In this document: piece after piece, positions 36,966-48,054 of the stretch
Position numbering within the stretch: the first letter of the stretch is position 1
How the letters are laid out: each line of letters starts with the position of its first letter
Assembly (NCBI RefSeq): GCF_000379845.1
Contig: NZ_KB903793.1
Location: forward strand, 41,404-105,403
From: Moraxella boevrei DSM 14165
Lineage (GTDB): Bacteria > Pseudomonadota > Gammaproteobacteria > Pseudomonadales > Moraxellaceae
DNA length: 64,000 nt
Direction of reading: 5' to 3'
Program-made: the position numbers and the translations under genes
Notes under the pieces: model-generated
What the model was told of the DNA's origin: nothing
Seen by the model: only the letters and a program-made list of their open reading frames with translations
Database searches by the model: none

Positions 36966-37654
36966 ATGATGTTGATTGATAAAATTTACATTACGCCGAG
37001 TGATGATAACAACTCGCTTAACGATTTTTTAAGAGTGTTTTTAGCAATGTTGATAATGTCAATGCGTATTTTGAGTGACACTTGCACGGTGATGAGATTT
37101 TGCCTGCGGTACTGTATAGCTACTATGTGGAATATTACCGCTCGCAAGTAGTAACAGGTAGCGTGGCTCAGTTTGCTCATCAGACCCGTTGGCAAAGTGA
37201 AATTTTGCACTTTGTGGAGCATGGTCTGCATGAGATAGGGGCGAGCGAGCATTTGGCGTTGCTTGATAAGATTGCCGATAAAATTTTGCATCAAATTGGC
37301 GTGGATAATTTTGTGGCATCTACCGAACAATCCTTTGATAATAGGCATCCGATTGCCCAAGCGTTAAGCGTATTTACCGATGAATTTATCCAAATTAATG
37401 ATACTGAAAATTTAGCCAAACTTAATCATGATTATTTACAGCAACATTCGAAGTTAGTGATAATTGATGAAGAAGGCTTTAAAAATTTATTAAAAGAATT
37501 GGATAAGCAGCTAATTTTGCAACAACGTCAACAGCATTTTTTTACCAGTCGTGGGCGGTTCTTTTTGCAACAAAGCTCACCACAACAAAATGGCAATGAA
37601 ATCAACATGATGACTTATGTTAATCCCACTGCCGTTGCGACTTTAAAGGTTTGA
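36966..37654 (+). pseudogene. Broken gene, DUF4375/DMP19-like protein
   Basis: An ATG at 36966 after AGGAATA opens a frame (LIDKIYITPSDDNNSLNDF) that loses sense after a run of six T residues at about 37026. Adding one T restores a frame that reads FFKSVFSNVDNVNAYFE, then meets an in-frame TGA at about 37076, and continues through LPAVLYSYYVEYYRSQVV and TGSVAQFAHQTRWQ to 37654. The pattern around YYRSQVVTGSVAQF recalls DMP19-like DUF4375 proteins. One frameshift plus one stop make a real pseudogene more likely than a reading error. The last 190 codons are open and could still be expressed from a TTG at 37082. Confidence 0.55.
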
Positions 37655-37657
37655 GGT

Positions 37658-40276
37658 TTAACCTTTCACTACAATATTAACCAGTTTATTTGGTACGACA
37701 ATTTCTTTAACAATCTCGCCTGTCAAATATTTTTGGACGCTTTCCAACGCTTTGGCTTGCGTCTTTAACCAGTCGGTATCACTGTTTGGTGCAACTTCAA
37801 GCTCGCCACGGATTTTGCCATTGACTTGTACCACCATGGTAATGGTATCTTGCACCAACGCCGATGTATCTAGGCTTGGATAGTTTAATTCAAGCGGATT
37901 AAAGCCCATATTTTCAAGTAACGCTTCCGCCATGTGTGGGGCAAACATTTGTAGTAATACTAATAAAGTTGTTAAGGCTTCATTAGCAACTGCCAAATCT
38001 TCATCTGTTTTGACATCAAAAGCGGTCAATTCATTGGCAAGTTCCATTAAACTAGACACAGGGGTGTTAAGTGCCAAACGTTTGCCTAAATCATCATCTA
38101 ATTTAGCAATGACTTCGTGGGTTTTACGGCGAAGATTTTTGGCTTCTTTGCTTAAATTATCGGTTTTAACGGTTAAATTAGTTGCCAATAAACCTTTGTT
38201 TTGCAAGGTTTCTTGGTGTTCTATCGCATAACGCCAAACTTTTTTCAAGAAATTATACGGTCCTTTTAAGCCGTCATCGACCCATTCCAAGGTTTGGTCA
38301 GCAGGGGCGGTAAACATGGTGTACAAACGTACGGTATCCGCACCGTATTGCTCAATGGTGGCTTGTGGGTCAATGCCGTTGTTCTTGGATTTTGACATTT
38401 TTTCAATCTTGCCAATGGTAACAGGCTGTCCATCTGCTTTGAGCGTGGCGGTTTTGCCATCTGTATTCACTTCATCGGCAAAATAGTAGGTTTTACTACC
38501 ATCCGTATTTTCACGGTAAAACGTCCCTGCTAACACCATGCCTTGCGTTAACAGGTTAGCAAACGGTTCATCACCATTCACCAAGCCTTCATCACGCATC
38601 AATTTGTGAAAAAAGCGAGCGTACAATAAGTGCATAACAGCGTGTTCTACACCGCCAATATACTGGTCCACAGGCAACCATTTATCGGCGTTCTCTTTGT
38701 CTAACATACCTTCGCTATAATTTGGCGACGCAAAACGGGCGTAGTACCAGCTAGACTCCATAAAGGTGTCAAAAGTATCGGTCTCACGTTTTGCAGGTCT
38801 ACCGCACTCTGGGCAAGTGGTTTCGGTAAATTCAGGTATTTTGTTGAGTGGATTACCACGTCCGTCAGGCACGACATCGGTGGGTAACACCACAGGTAAA
38901 TCGCTCTCTGACACAGGCACAGTACCACAATGTTCGCAGTTGATGGTCGGAATTGGACAGCCCCAGTAACGTTGACGGCTCACGCCCCAATCCCGCAAGC
39001 GAAAATTGATGGTCTTTTTGGCAAGTCCTTGCGGTTCAAGTTTTTCCAATAGTTTATCAAACATTTGTTGGTAATCTAAACCGTCAAATTCCCCAGAATT
39101 GACACAAGTACCTTTTACGCTATAAGCATCTTGCCAATTTTTGTTGTCATAGTCGCCGTTAATTTGTTCGTTGTTAATCACTTGAATAATTGGCAAATTG
39201 TATTTATTGGCAAATTCAAAATCACGCTCATCGTGAGCAGGCACGCCCATCACTGCTCCTGAGCCGTAACTCATTAGCACATAATTGGCAACCCAAACAG
39301 GAATAGCGTTACCAGTAATTGGGTGTTTGACGCTAAAGCCTGTATCCATGCCTAATTTTTCCGCTTTGGCAACGTCCGCTTCGGCAACCGAACCTTTTTT
39401 ACATGCTTCAATAAAGGCTTGTAAGTGTGGATTATCTTTTGCCATGTGCTGTGCCAACCGATGTTCAGGAGCGACCGACACATAAGTTACGCCCATCAAG
39501 GTATCTGGGCGAGTGGTAAACACGTCTAGGCTAAGCGGTTCACCATCCAGCTCATAGGGAAAGTGTAATTCCATGCCTTTAGAACGCCCAATCCAGTTGC
39601 GTTGCATGGTAATGACTTGCTGTGGCCAATGCCCTTCTAACTTATCCAAATCGTTTAACAATTCATCGGCATAAGCGGTAATTTTATAGTAATACATCGG
39701 AATTTCACGTTTTTCCACCAACGCACCCGAACGCCAGCCACGACCGTCCACCACTTGTTCATTTGCCAAAACCGTGTTATCCACTGGGTCCCAGTTTACC
39801 GTGGCTAATTTTTTGTAAACCAAGCCTTTTTTGAATAATTGCACAAATAACCACTGTTCCCAACGGTAATATTCTGGGGTACAAGTGGCAAATTCACGAC
39901 TCCAATCAATGGATAAACCCAGTGATTTCAATTGGTTACGCATATGGTCAATGTTGCTAAATGTCCAACCGGCAGGGGCGACACCATTGGCAATCGCTGC
40001 ATTTTCCGCAGGCAGACCAAAAGCGTCCCAACCCATCGGTTGCATGACCTCAAAACCCTTTAGGCGGTAATAACGGCTTAACACATCGCTAATCGTGTAG
40101 TTACGCACGTGTCCCATGTGTAACTTTCCGCTAGGGTAGGGGAACATGGATAGCATATAACGGCTTGGTTTGTCGCTTTTTTCGTTGCTGACTTCGTAAC
40201 GTTTGTCGTTTGCCCATTTTTGTTGCTGGGCGGTTTCAATGGAGTTTGGGTTGTATTGGTTGTTGATTTGGCTCAT
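37658..40276 (-). CDS. leuS: Leucine--tRNA ligase
   Basis: Class I synthetase of 872 residues: HMGH at 53-56 within [19 protein letters not shown], the CP1 editing domain with the threonine-rich [13 protein letters not shown] and [19 protein letters not shown] segment (here [16 protein letters not shown]), a zinc-type CEHCGTVPV loop, and KMSKSKNNG in the C-terminal half. It converges with the broken gene with 3 bases between them. Confidence 0.97.
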   Translation of the reverse strand: MSQINNQYNPNSIETAQQQKWANDKRYEVSNEKSDKPSRYMLSMFPYPSGKLHMGHVRNYTISDVLSRYYRLKGFEVMQPMGWDAFGLPAENAAIANGVAPAGWTFSNIDHMRNQLKSLGLSIDWSREFATCTPEYYRWEQWLFVQLFKKGLVYKKLATVNWDPVDNTVLANEQVVDGRGWRSGALVEKREIPMYYYKITAYADELLNDLDKLEGHWPQQVITMQRNWIGRSKGMELHFPYELDGEPLSLDVFTTRPDTLMGVTYVSVAPEHRLAQHMAKDNPHLQAFIEACKKGSVAEADVAKAEKLGMDTGFSVKHPITGNAIPVWVANYVLMSYGSGAVMGVPAHDERDFEFANKYNLPIIQVINNEQINGDYDNKNWQDAYSVKGTCVNSGEFDGLDYQQMFDKLLEKLEPQGLAKKTINFRLRDWGVSRQRYWGCPIPTINCEHCGTVPVSESDLPVVLPTDVVPDGRGNPLNKIPEFTETTCPECGRPAKRETDTFDTFMESSWYYARFASPNYSEGMLDKENADKWLPVDQYIGGVEHAVMHLLYARFFHKLMRDEGLVNGDEPFANLLTQGMVLAGTFYRENTDGSKTYYFADEVNTDGKTATLKADGQPVTIGKIEKMSKSKNNGIDPQATIEQYGADTVRLYTMFTAPADQTLEWVDDGLKGPYNFLKKVWRYAIEHQETLQNKGLLATNLTVKTDNLSKEAKNLRRKTHEVIAKLDDDLGKRLALNTPVSSLMELANELTAFDVKTDEDLAVANEALTTLLVLLQMFAPHMAEALLENMGFNPLELNYPSLDTSALVQDTITMVVQVNGKIRGELEVAPNSDTDWLKTQAKALESVQKYLTGEIVKEIVVPNKLVNIVVKG

Positions 40277-40403
40277 AATTTTCTGCTTGACTTGGTAACA
40301 ATAAAAGATTGATTAAAGAGAAATAAAAAATGAAAAAATTTTTTGAACGCTATAGAATACCGTAAAATGATAAAAATTGCGATATCTTTTCACCAAAAAA
40401 TAA

Positions 40404-40432
40404 AAAAAAGCGAGTATCAAACTCGCTTTTTT
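40404..40432. terminator. Terminator downstream of ccoP
   Basis: AAAAAAGCGAG pairs perfectly with CTCGCTTTTTT around a 7-base loop. It ends the ccoNOQP transcript on the minus strand and is symmetrical enough to act both ways. Confidence 0.9.
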
Positions 40433-40447
40433 AGTTAAAACAGATAA

Positions 40448-41563
40448 TTATTTTGCGGTACTAGCAGTTGCTGTTGCGGTACTAGGAACTGGTTGGGCAG
40501 TTTGACCGCCACCCAATGAATACACATAACTTGCTAACAACATGATACGCTCATTACCTAACTTGATATCCCAATGTGGCATCACACCTGCACGACCGTT
40601 ACGTAGTGTTGTGCGTACAGCTTCACGGTCACCACCATATAGCCAAATATCATCGGTTAGATTAGGAGCACCAACTTCAATATTACCTTTTGCATTTGCA
40701 CCATGGCAAACGGTACAATTGGTTTCAAAGATTGCTTTGCCCTGTGTTACTAAGGTTTGGTTTAGTTCGCCATTGGCTTTTGAACCATGTCCAGGTGATA
40801 GTGATAGCACATATTCAGCAGCTGCACGCACACCCTCTTCTCCAATTTGAGTTTTCCATTCAGGCATCGCACCAATACGACCATTGTGCAAAGTTAACAC
40901 TAACTTGTCAGGTGTTCCGCCATATAGCCAGTCATTGTCGGTTAAGTTTGGATAACCGGCCGCACCATGGGCTTGAGAGCCATGACAAACTGAACAGTTT
41001 TGTAAAAATAGACGTTGTCCGATTTTTACCGCTTGTGGGTCCTGTGAAAGTTTCTGCACCGCAGGGGCTAGGGCGGCCAGTTCTTTGTCAATTTGGGCTT
41101 TTAAATCTGCATTTGGTTCAGCATTCTTACGTTGTTCGGCTTGTAATTTTTCTAAATTGGCAAGTTGCTTGGTAACTGCTGGGTCTTGCAAGATTTTGTC
41201 GTTAAAAGTGTTGATAAAGACTTTGTTGTTTTTTTCTAAGTCGCTTAACAACTCATTTTCACTTGTCCAAGGTTCTTGTTTGCCGTTAATTTCAACGGTG
41301 GTAATACCTTTCCAAGCGTGTGGTACGATAGATGGGTAGAGTACAAAGTACAAAAGACCCCATGCCATTGTGCCAAAGAACACGATTAACCACCATTTTG
41401 GTAATGGGCGGTCATACTCTCGGACACCATCATATTCATGACCTGTTGTGCCGTCTTCTTCCATATGTGGTTTGTAGCCTAATACGCCGACCAACCAATA
41501 TAAAATCCACAACCAACAGCCGAGCGATAAAATGGTAATCCATAAACTCCAAAATAAGCTCAT
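40448..41563 (-). CDS. ccoP: Cytochrome cbb3 oxidase subunit III (dihaem cytochrome c)
   Basis: 371 residues with an N-terminal membrane anchor (two hydrophobic segments within the first 80 residues, DGVREYDRPLPKWW between them) and two haem c sites, CSVCHG and CTVCHG, each followed by a methionine-bearing MPEWK/MPHWD segment. It passes electrons to CcoO and CcoN. A coiled, charged stretch of about 60 residues precedes the first haem domain. It overlaps ccoQ by 4 bases. Confidence 0.95.
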   Translation of the reverse strand: MSLFWSLWITILSLGCWLWILYWLVGVLGYKPHMEEDGTTGHEYDGVREYDRPLPKWWLIVFFGTMAWGLLYFVLYPSIVPHAWKGITTVEINGKQEPWTSENELLSDLEKNNKVFINTFNDKILQDPAVTKQLANLEKLQAEQRKNAEPNADLKAQIDKELAALAPAVQKLSQDPQAVKIGQRLFLQNCSVCHGSQAHGAAGYPNLTDNDWLYGGTPDKLVLTLHNGRIGAMPEWKTQIGEEGVRAAAEYVLSLSPGHGSKANGELNQTLVTQGKAIFETNCTVCHGANAKGNIEVGAPNLTDDIWLYGGDREAVRTTLRNGRAGVMPHWDIKLGNERIMLLASYVYSLGGGQTAQPVPSTATATASTAK

Positions 41564-41736
41564 TTCTTATCCTTATTGCGTTCTGATGCAAGGTTTTCAA
41601 TCATCTCGTCATCTAACGCAAGTTTTGCATCTTCTTCAAATCGTTTGCGATTGTTTGGCGAGTAAGCCCACCAAATAATGCCAATGAATGCAATAAATGC
41701 GGCAACTGTTGCGATACTATGTAGTGTACCTAACAT
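41560..41736 (-). CDS. ccoQ: Cytochrome cbb3 oxidase subunit CcoQ
   Basis: A 58-residue single-helix protein (LHSIATVAAFIAFIGIIWWA, then the charged tail SPNNRKRFEEDAKLALDDE) in the exact place of CcoQ between ccoO and ccoP. It shares TAATG with the ccoO stop and ATGA with the ccoP start. The WAYSPNNRKRFEEDA pattern is typical of the subunit, which stabilises the complex. Confidence 0.93.
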   Translation of the reverse strand: MLGTLHSIATVAAFIAFIGIIWWAYSPNNRKRFEEDAKLALDDEMIENLASERNKDKK

Positions 41737-42353
41737 TAGCGTTGACCTTCCATTGCGGTACCAAGTTGCTGTAAATAAGCAACCACGGCATCTAGCTCAG
41801 TTTTACCCTGTACTTCGTCAGGTGCTGCCTCGATTTGTGCATCGCTATAAGGCAGACCAAAACGGTCACGGAATAGACGCATTTTTTCTTGCACTTGTTG
41901 ACCATTGACCGCACGTTTCTCAAGCCAAGGGAACGGTGGCATCACCGATTCTGGCACAAGTGATTGTGGGTTAATCAAATGCTCACGTTGCCAGTCATCT
42001 GAATAACGTCCACCCACACGAGCCAAGTCAGGACCAGTACGCTTAGAACCCCACAAAAATGGATGGTCCCAAGCTGACTCTGCAGCACGGCTGTATGGTC
42101 CGTAACGCTCTACCTCCGCACGTAATGGACGAATCATCTGTGTATGGCAAACGTGACAACCTTCACGGATATAAATATCACGCCCTTCAAGCTCTAACGC
42201 TGTCCAAGGCTTCATATTTGGCAAAGGCTGGTTCACTTCTTTACTAAAAATCAATGGCACAATCTCAACCAACGTTGCAAAACTTAATGACACAACGATA
42301 AGAATAAGTAGAAGACCTGTATTTTTTTCAATAATTTCATGGTTTAATTTCAT
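41736..42353 (-). CDS. ccoO: Cytochrome cbb3 oxidase subunit II (monohaem cytochrome c)
   Basis: 205 residues with one N-terminal helix and one haem c site, [16 protein letters not shown] near residue 60. [20 protein letters not shown] and VMPPFPWL are standard CcoO segments. Lies 11 bases downstream of ccoN. Confidence 0.96.
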   Translation of the reverse strand: MKLNHEIIEKNTGLLLILIVVSLSFATLVEIVPLIFSKEVNQPLPNMKPWTALELEGRDIYIREGCHVCHTQMIRPLRAEVERYGPYSRAAESAWDHPFLWGSKRTGPDLARVGGRYSDDWQREHLINPQSLVPESVMPPFPWLEKRAVNGQQVQEKMRLFRDRFGLPYSDAQIEAAPDEVQGKTELDAVVAYLQQLGTAMEGQR

Positions 42354-42364
42354 GAAGCGTCCCC

Positions 42365-43834
42365 TTATACCTGTTGGCTTGCTGTTACAGTTTCTGTAAC
42401 TACTGGCTCAACCACCGCAACTTTTTTCGGTGCAGGTGCAGTAATGGTTTTATACACATTATACGCCATAACAAACATACCGCTAACATACAATAAACCA
42501 CCAAAAGCACGACCAATATATGGATAATGTGAGAATAACACCGTATCAACGAAACTATAAACCAACGTTCCATCAGGATTTGTCGCACGCCACATCATGC
42601 CTTGACCGATACCTGAAATCCACAATGACACAATATAAAAAATCGTACCTGCCGTTGCTAACCAAAAATGTACCGTAATCAAATTGATAGAATACATTTT
42701 ATCTTTATTCCAAAGACGGGGAATTAACACATATAGCGAACCCATCGTCACCATACCCACCCAGCCTAATGCACCTGAGTGAACGTGACCTACCGTCCAG
42801 TCTGTATTATGTGATAACGCATTCACCGTTTTGATAGACATCATCGGGCCTTCAAACGTTGACATTGCATAAAACGACAAGGCAACAATCAAGAAACGGA
42901 TAATCGGGTCAGTACGAAGCTTATCCCAGCTACCAGATAGCGTCAACACACCATTAATCATACCACCCCAAGAAGGAGCGAATAAGATAAGCGAAAACAC
43001 CATACCCAAAGACTGAGCCCAATCAGGCAACGCTGAATAATGCAAATGGTGACCACCCGCCCACATATAAGACGCAATCAACGCCCAAAAGTGAATAATA
43101 GACAAACGATATGAATAAACAGGACGACCAATCTGTACAGGCACAAAATAATACATCATACCCAAGAATGCCGCTGTCAAATAAAAACCAACCGCATTAT
43201 GACCATACCACCACTGCACCATCGCATCGGTTGCACCGCCAAATAGCGAATAAGACTTCCAGAAACTAAGCGGTATCGCAAAACTATTCACAATGTGTAA
43301 CAAGGCAATCGCCAAAATAAACGCCGCAAAAAACCAGTTTGCCACATAAATATGCGAAGTTTTACGAATAAACAACGTACCAAAGAACACAATCGCATAC
43401 GCAACCCAAACAAGTGCAATCAAAATATCAATTGGCCACTCAAGTTCTGCATACTCTTTTGACGAAGTCAAACCAAGCGGTAACGTGATCACCGCCGCCA
43501 CAATCACCAAGTTCCAACCCCAAAAGGTGAACCAAGCCAAATACGGTGCAAACAACCGAGTCTTACAAGTACGTTGCACAATATAATAAGACGTAGCAAA
43601 TAATGCACACCCACCAAAGGCAAAAATCACCGCATTGGTGTGCAAAGGACGCAAACGGCTAAACGTTAACCATTCAATCCCAAAATTAAGCTGTGGCCAT
43701 GCTAACTGAGAAGCAATAAAAACCCCAACCCCCATACCGATAATACCGTAGACTACCGCCATGATAGAAAATAACTTAATTAACGTTACTTCATAATCAT
43801 CAGTAGCAGGTATTGCTGTGCTTTGTAAATTCAT
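42365..43834 (-). CDS. ccoN: Cytochrome cbb3 oxidase subunit I
   Basis: The catalytic haem-copper subunit (489 residues, about 12 helices), with histidine ligands in [43 protein letters not shown] and [12 protein letters not shown] longer frame starts at 43909, but the ATG at 43834 after AAGGAAA gives the usual length. cbb3 oxidases have high oxygen affinity. I found no clear FNR/ANR box upstream. Confidence 0.96.
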   Translation of the reverse strand: MNLQSTAIPATDDYEVTLIKLFSIMAVVYGIIGMGVGVFIASQLAWPQLNFGIEWLTFSRLRPLHTNAVIFAFGGCALFATSYYIVQRTCKTRLFAPYLAWFTFWGWNLVIVAAVITLPLGLTSSKEYAELEWPIDILIALVWVAYAIVFFGTLFIRKTSHIYVANWFFAAFILAIALLHIVNSFAIPLSFWKSYSLFGGATDAMVQWWYGHNAVGFYLTAAFLGMMYYFVPVQIGRPVYSYRLSIIHFWALIASYMWAGGHHLHYSALPDWAQSLGMVFSLILFAPSWGGMINGVLTLSGSWDKLRTDPIIRFLIVALSFYAMSTFEGPMMSIKTVNALSHNTDWTVGHVHSGALGWVGMVTMGSLYVLIPRLWNKDKMYSINLITVHFWLATAGTIFYIVSLWISGIGQGMMWRATNPDGTLVYSFVDTVLFSHYPYIGRAFGGLLYVSGMFVMAYNVYKTITAPAPKKVAVVEPVVTETVTASQQV

Positions 43835-44228
43835 TTGATGATTTCCTTTACAGGCTATGTTATCAACAAGTTTAAGCCAATCACGCCCAATCGCCAACCA
43901 CCGCTTCATTTTACTGCCCTACAATAATGAACCATTAAATAGAAACAAACCTAAAATATCGCTGGCAAACGCTGGCAAATGTTAAAAATCGAACATCAAA
44001 ATTAATGTTGCCTAAACTCCCGATTTTTATAATCATATTGTAACCTAATCTTTGCTAAATATCACCTAATGTAGCGAAATATCGCAAAAAAAAATTACAG
44101 ACAATCACATTATAATACGAAAACCATAAAAAACGTAAGGAATTTTTGACAAAACAGTCATTTTTCCCAAAAAATCTGTTCATCAATGTAAAACATGAAT
44201 AAAAAATACAATATTTAACAAAACACCG
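43835..44228. other. Gene-free region upstream of ccoN
   Basis: This 394-base stretch separates ccoN from the DUF218 gene, both on the minus strand. It must contain the ccoN promoter. It holds a tandem 10-base repeat (CGCTGGCAAA twice, 43960-43979), a small GCGA/TCGC hairpin near 44075 and a TATAAT-like box near 44114. I see no gene and no convincing regulator site. Confidence 0.5.
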
Positions 44229-45098
44229 CTAATACTCCCCAAGCAACCAACCACTCACAAAGGCAAAATATTCTCGCAACCAATTATGATAACGAATATA
44301 CAACGGTGTATCAGCCCCAACGCTTGTTACACTGGCGAAACCTTGTTTTTTGGCAATCGCCACTGCTCGCAACGTATGAAAATCACTCGTTACCACCGCC
44401 ACCGCACAATCCGCTGTCAACCCACGACTTGCCAAAATCGCTTTGGTATTGGACAAATTTTCTGCCGTACTCGTGCTTTGATTTTCCAACGCCATGCGTG
44501 AACGTGGCAAGCCATATTTAGCCGACAAATATCCTGCCATCACGCTGGCTTCGCTGACTTGATTGTTAAAGCCCACGCCCCCTGTTAATACCAGCAACGC
44601 TGAAGGATTGTTTTTTGCTAATATTGCCGATTTGTCCAAACGACTGGCTAACACAGGGGTAGGCTTGCCATTTTTTACCCCTGTGCCTAAAATCACAATC
44701 GCACACAAATCTTGTTTTTGTTGAAAAGTAGTCGCTGATTGTACCAATTGCCATTTTAAAAAACCAACAAATAGTAAAAAACTCAATAACCAAACCCAAA
44801 ATATCCCCCACGCCAGTCGCCAAAATTGCTGAATTTTTAACGATTTTGCCAAAAAACTTGCGAATTTTTGCCAAAATAACCCATGTAGCAACAGCCAAAT
44901 CCCAATCCCTGCCAGCAACAAAGTGCCAAAATGCAACACCCGATAAACAATCACCAAAACCGAAGTATTAATCAACAAAAATCCACCAATTACATTTAAC
45001 AGAACACGAACAATCGGCTTGTTAAAGAGCGATGGCTTTTTTAAAATAGCGCTTGAAATTGGATTTGAATTTGGGGAAAAAGGTTTTGGAAAAAACAT
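44229..45098 (-). CDS. DUF218 (YdcF/SanA-like) membrane protein
   Basis: The N-terminal third has two or three hydrophobic helices (about 30-60, 65-80, 95-118), and the rest is a DUF218 domain: LCAIVILGTGVKNGKPTP, VLTGGVGFNNQVSEASVM, LENQSTSTAENLSNTKAIL and VTSDFHTLRAVAIAKKQG. The family is linked to envelope maturation in ElyC/SanA proteins, with activity undefined. The frame is open from 45134, but that ATG lies in a TATAAT-like box, so the ATG at 45098 after GGCGAG is preferred. It is divergent from comEC. Confidence 0.85.
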   Translation of the reverse strand: MFFPKPFSPNSNPISSAILKKPSLFNKPIVRVLLNVIGGFLLINTSVLVIVYRVLHFGTLLLAGIGIWLLLHGLFWQKFASFLAKSLKIQQFWRLAWGIFWVWLLSFLLFVGFLKWQLVQSATTFQQKQDLCAIVILGTGVKNGKPTPVLASRLDKSAILAKNNPSALLVLTGGVGFNNQVSEASVMAGYLSAKYGLPRSRMALENQSTSTAENLSNTKAILASRGLTADCAVAVVTSDFHTLRAVAIAKKQGFASVTSVGADTPLYIRYHNWLREYFAFVSGWLLGEY

Positions 45099-45179
45099 GG
45101 ATTTAACTCGCCAAGATTGCAATTTAAAAACCATTATAATACAATGCCAAATTCATGAAAATAACCAAAGGTTACAGCG

Positions 45180-47921
45180 ATGTTATGGATTGTGCTGATT
45201 GCGAGCATTATCGGATTGTTAGCGGTTGAGCCGATTGCACAGCAAATTGATATCAATCAGCTTAGTTATTATCCCAATGTCAATTTAATTTTGTGGCTAA
45301 TTTTGGCGGTGTTGTTAGGATTTTATGTTTATCAATTTGTTTGGAAAAATACTCATAACAATCGGCAAATTCAATCTATTAGCATTTTTGAGTTATGTTT
45401 TAAATTTATATTTACTGTTTTCCTATTTTTGTTAACCTTATTAACCACCCTTAGCCAAGGTCTAAAAGATTACCAAATTTATCAACAATCCTTATTAAAG
45501 CAACCACTTAACATTACTGCTACCATTCAATCTCACCAAATTAGCGATAGTTTTAACCAAACAACCAGCCGTCAAGTTTGGAAGATTTTACAGCTTGATA
45601 AATCCCACCTTGACAAATTAAACAGTCCAGTCACTGTAAATGGCATGAACGTGTTGGTAACTGCCAATTTGCAAGAAAATCCTGATTGGCAACCGATATT
45701 AACCGCTCTACAACCAAGCCAAACTCTGCAAGTTCAATTACAATTAACGCCGATTAACCAACATTTTTCTGTGAATGTGACCAAAAATCAGCCAACTTTA
45801 CCAAGTTTCGCCCAGTCCTTTGACATGGGGTTTGATGAAAAATTATGGTTACGTCAGCGTGATATCCAAGCCAAAGCCGAATTAGTGGCGATTGTGTCAG
45901 AAATCACAGATGCTAATGTACCGAAAAATATTGGTGAAAAACTCAGATTTGGCATCGAAAAATTACGTTGGCAATTACGCCAAAATATGCTTAATCATTT
46001 TCACCATGCTAATTTTAACAATGCTAATCGGATTGATGAGAAAATTTTAACAAAATCTGGCGATAGTCATGCAGTTTTACTGGGTTTGTTAACAGGCGAT
46101 AGGGCGATGTTAACGAGTGACATCAAGAATTTGTATCAGCTTGCAGGGATTAGTCATTTGTTGGCAATTTCGGGTCCGCACGTGTTGATGTTGGCGAGCG
46201 TGGTGTCGCTGTGGACGTTGATTTTTGTGCAAATTTTTGTGCCAAAATTGTTAGTGCGACTGCCCAGTCATCTGCTCGTGTTGTGGGTGAGTGTTGTGGT
46301 AGCAGGCGTGTATGCGTTAATCGTGGGTTTTGAGTTGCCTGCACAACGCACGTTTTGGTTGCTATTGCTGTTGACCTTATCGCAACAATGGCTTTGGGTA
46401 AAGCGTCCTTATCAGCTGTTGGCAGTGGTGGCTTTGTTGATGATGTGGGCGGATAGTACGGCGGTGTTGCAGGCGGGGTTTTGGTTATCTTTTGTGGCGG
46501 TTGGGCTGTTGATGAAGTTTAGTGAACAGATTGGCAAGCCAAACATACAAGCGATTGTCAATTCATCTGCACGTTGGCAACTTGAGATGCCGTTACCACA
46601 ACGCATTTTAACACGGCTGTGTCAAGACAGTTGGGTATTGTTCAAGTTACAGTTATGGTTATTTGTGTTGATGATGCCGATTGTGGTGTGGTTTTTTGGC
46701 AAAGTGTCGTTGATTGGCATTTTGCTCAATGTGATAGCCGTACCTTTACTGGGTCTTATCATTGTACCGTTGGATATGTTGGCAGGGGTTTTGTCGTTAT
46801 TACCGTTTGGTGCAACGCTTGCAGAATGGCTTTGGTCGCTATTGGTGATGTTGTTAAACATTTTTCATCAATTTTTAAAGGCAGTTACCAATTTACAGTT
46901 TGGGCAATTATGGTTTGTATATTTGGATAAATCGCAACTGATTTTGGGTTTATTGGCGGTTTTATGCGTGGTGTTGGGGCGGATTGTGCCAAGATTGTGG
47001 GCGTTGCCGTTAGTATTGGCGATTATGTTGTTAAATTTACAAAAAAACCAAGACAATTTAACCAATGCCAAGTTAATCATTCTTGATAATCCAACGGTGA
47101 ATGTGCAGTTATTATTGCTAAATGGTGAAAATTGGTTGTTGCTATCGGATAACCGTAGTTATGTTTTTGACAAGCCCAAAAAGCCTTTTGAACAACAACA
47201 AGCTGAACAACAAAAATCGTTGTCAAAAAATGAGCAACAAGTGGCTTCTTTGCTGAACAATGACATTTATCCGTTGTTGGCAAAGTATCAATTAAGCCGA
47301 TTGACAGGGGTGATTAGTCAAACGCCGAGTAGCTTTAGCAATGATGTGGTACAGGCTTTGGCAAAAACCATGCCGATACGTCAGTATTATTTAGCAGGGT
47401 TTGATGCGATAAAACCGAGCGACAATCAATTTGTTAACATTTCGCCAAAGGCTTGCCAAGCAGGAACATTGTTAGCGGATAATGATAAGTTTCGCTTTAG
47501 CGTATTAACAGGTTGGAAATTAAAACTTAACAATCAACAAATTAGCGAGAAAGAACGTAACATCTTGCACAGTTGTTTTTTACACATTGAGGCGAAAAAT
47601 TTAGCCGATAAAAGCTGGCTCATTGCATCTGGTAATAGTCCGTTACCGTGGCAAATGTTACAACAACTTTACCCAAATTGTCCTGCAAAACCAAATCGTT
47701 GGGTCGTGCCGTATGGGCTATTGTGGGATAAAACGTGGCTACAACAGGCAACACCAAGCCTAATTCATGTGATAACAGGGCAGGCGAGTTATCAGAAAAT
47801 CAATGAAAATAATCACTTTGCTTTAGCTTTATTAGAACAAAATCAAGCTAATAAAATTAAGCAAAATCTACAAATCGTACAATCTGACCAAATGGGACAA
47901 GTGGAATATCGGTTAGACTAA
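45180..47921 (+). CDS. comEC: DNA-uptake channel protein ComEC/Rec2
   Basis: 913 residues. An N-terminal membrane part is followed by an OB-like soluble domain (about 75-215), then the competence domain with the hallmark LAGISHLLAISGPHVLML near residue 325 and several helices. The C-terminal region (from about 640) corresponds to the metallo-hydrolase-like domain but shows no HxHxDH metal motif, so it seems degenerate. The protein carries single-stranded DNA through the inner membrane during natural transformation. Its presence fits a naturally competent Moraxellaceae. Confidence 0.92.
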   Translation: MLWIVLIASIIGLLAVEPIAQQIDINQLSYYPNVNLILWLILAVLLGFYVYQFVWKNTHNNRQIQSISIFELCFKFIFTVFLFLLTLLTTLSQGLKDYQIYQQSLLKQPLNITATIQSHQISDSFNQTTSRQVWKILQLDKSHLDKLNSPVTVNGMNVLVTANLQENPDWQPILTALQPSQTLQVQLQLTPINQHFSVNVTKNQPTLPSFAQSFDMGFDEKLWLRQRDIQAKAELVAIVSEITDANVPKNIGEKLRFGIEKLRWQLRQNMLNHFHHANFNNANRIDEKILTKSGDSHAVLLGLLTGDRAMLTSDIKNLYQLAGISHLLAISGPHVLMLASVVSLWTLIFVQIFVPKLLVRLPSHLLVLWVSVVVAGVYALIVGFELPAQRTFWLLLLLTLSQQWLWVKRPYQLLAVVALLMMWADSTAVLQAGFWLSFVAVGLLMKFSEQIGKPNIQAIVNSSARWQLEMPLPQRILTRLCQDSWVLFKLQLWLFVLMMPIVVWFFGKVSLIGILLNVIAVPLLGLIIVPLDMLAGVLSLLPFGATLAEWLWSLLVMLLNIFHQFLKAVTNLQFGQLWFVYLDKSQLILGLLAVLCVVLGRIVPRLWALPLVLAIMLLNLQKNQDNLTNAKLIILDNPTVNVQLLLLNGENWLLLSDNRSYVFDKPKKPFEQQQAEQQKSLSKNEQQVASLLNNDIYPLLAKYQLSRLTGVISQTPSSFSNDVVQALAKTMPIRQYYLAGFDAIKPSDNQFVNISPKACQAGTLLADNDKFRFSVLTGWKLKLNNQQISEKERNILHSCFLHIEAKNLADKSWLIASGNSPLPWQMLQQLYPNCPAKPNRWVVPYGLLWDKTWLQQATPSLIHVITGQASYQKINENNHFALALLEQNQANKIKQNLQIVQSDQMGQVEYRLD

Positions 47922-48054
47922 TACAGGTTGTGAGTGTTTTTCTAAATCGTTTTTAGCAAGGAAAATGTTAAAATTCTTACATGATTAACATTGTAATTTT
48001 ATTAAAAAACCCTTATTATGGTGAGCAAACTATTTTAAAATTTAGGAAAATTGT

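Noticed and set aside
36948..37151. Separate 67-residue gene after fpr
   Set aside because: It is the front of the broken DUF4375-like gene read past the frameshift.
43985..43998. Possible FNR/ANR box upstream of ccoN
   Set aside because: Only one half-site (TTGAT on the minus strand) fits; the other half does not match ATCAA.
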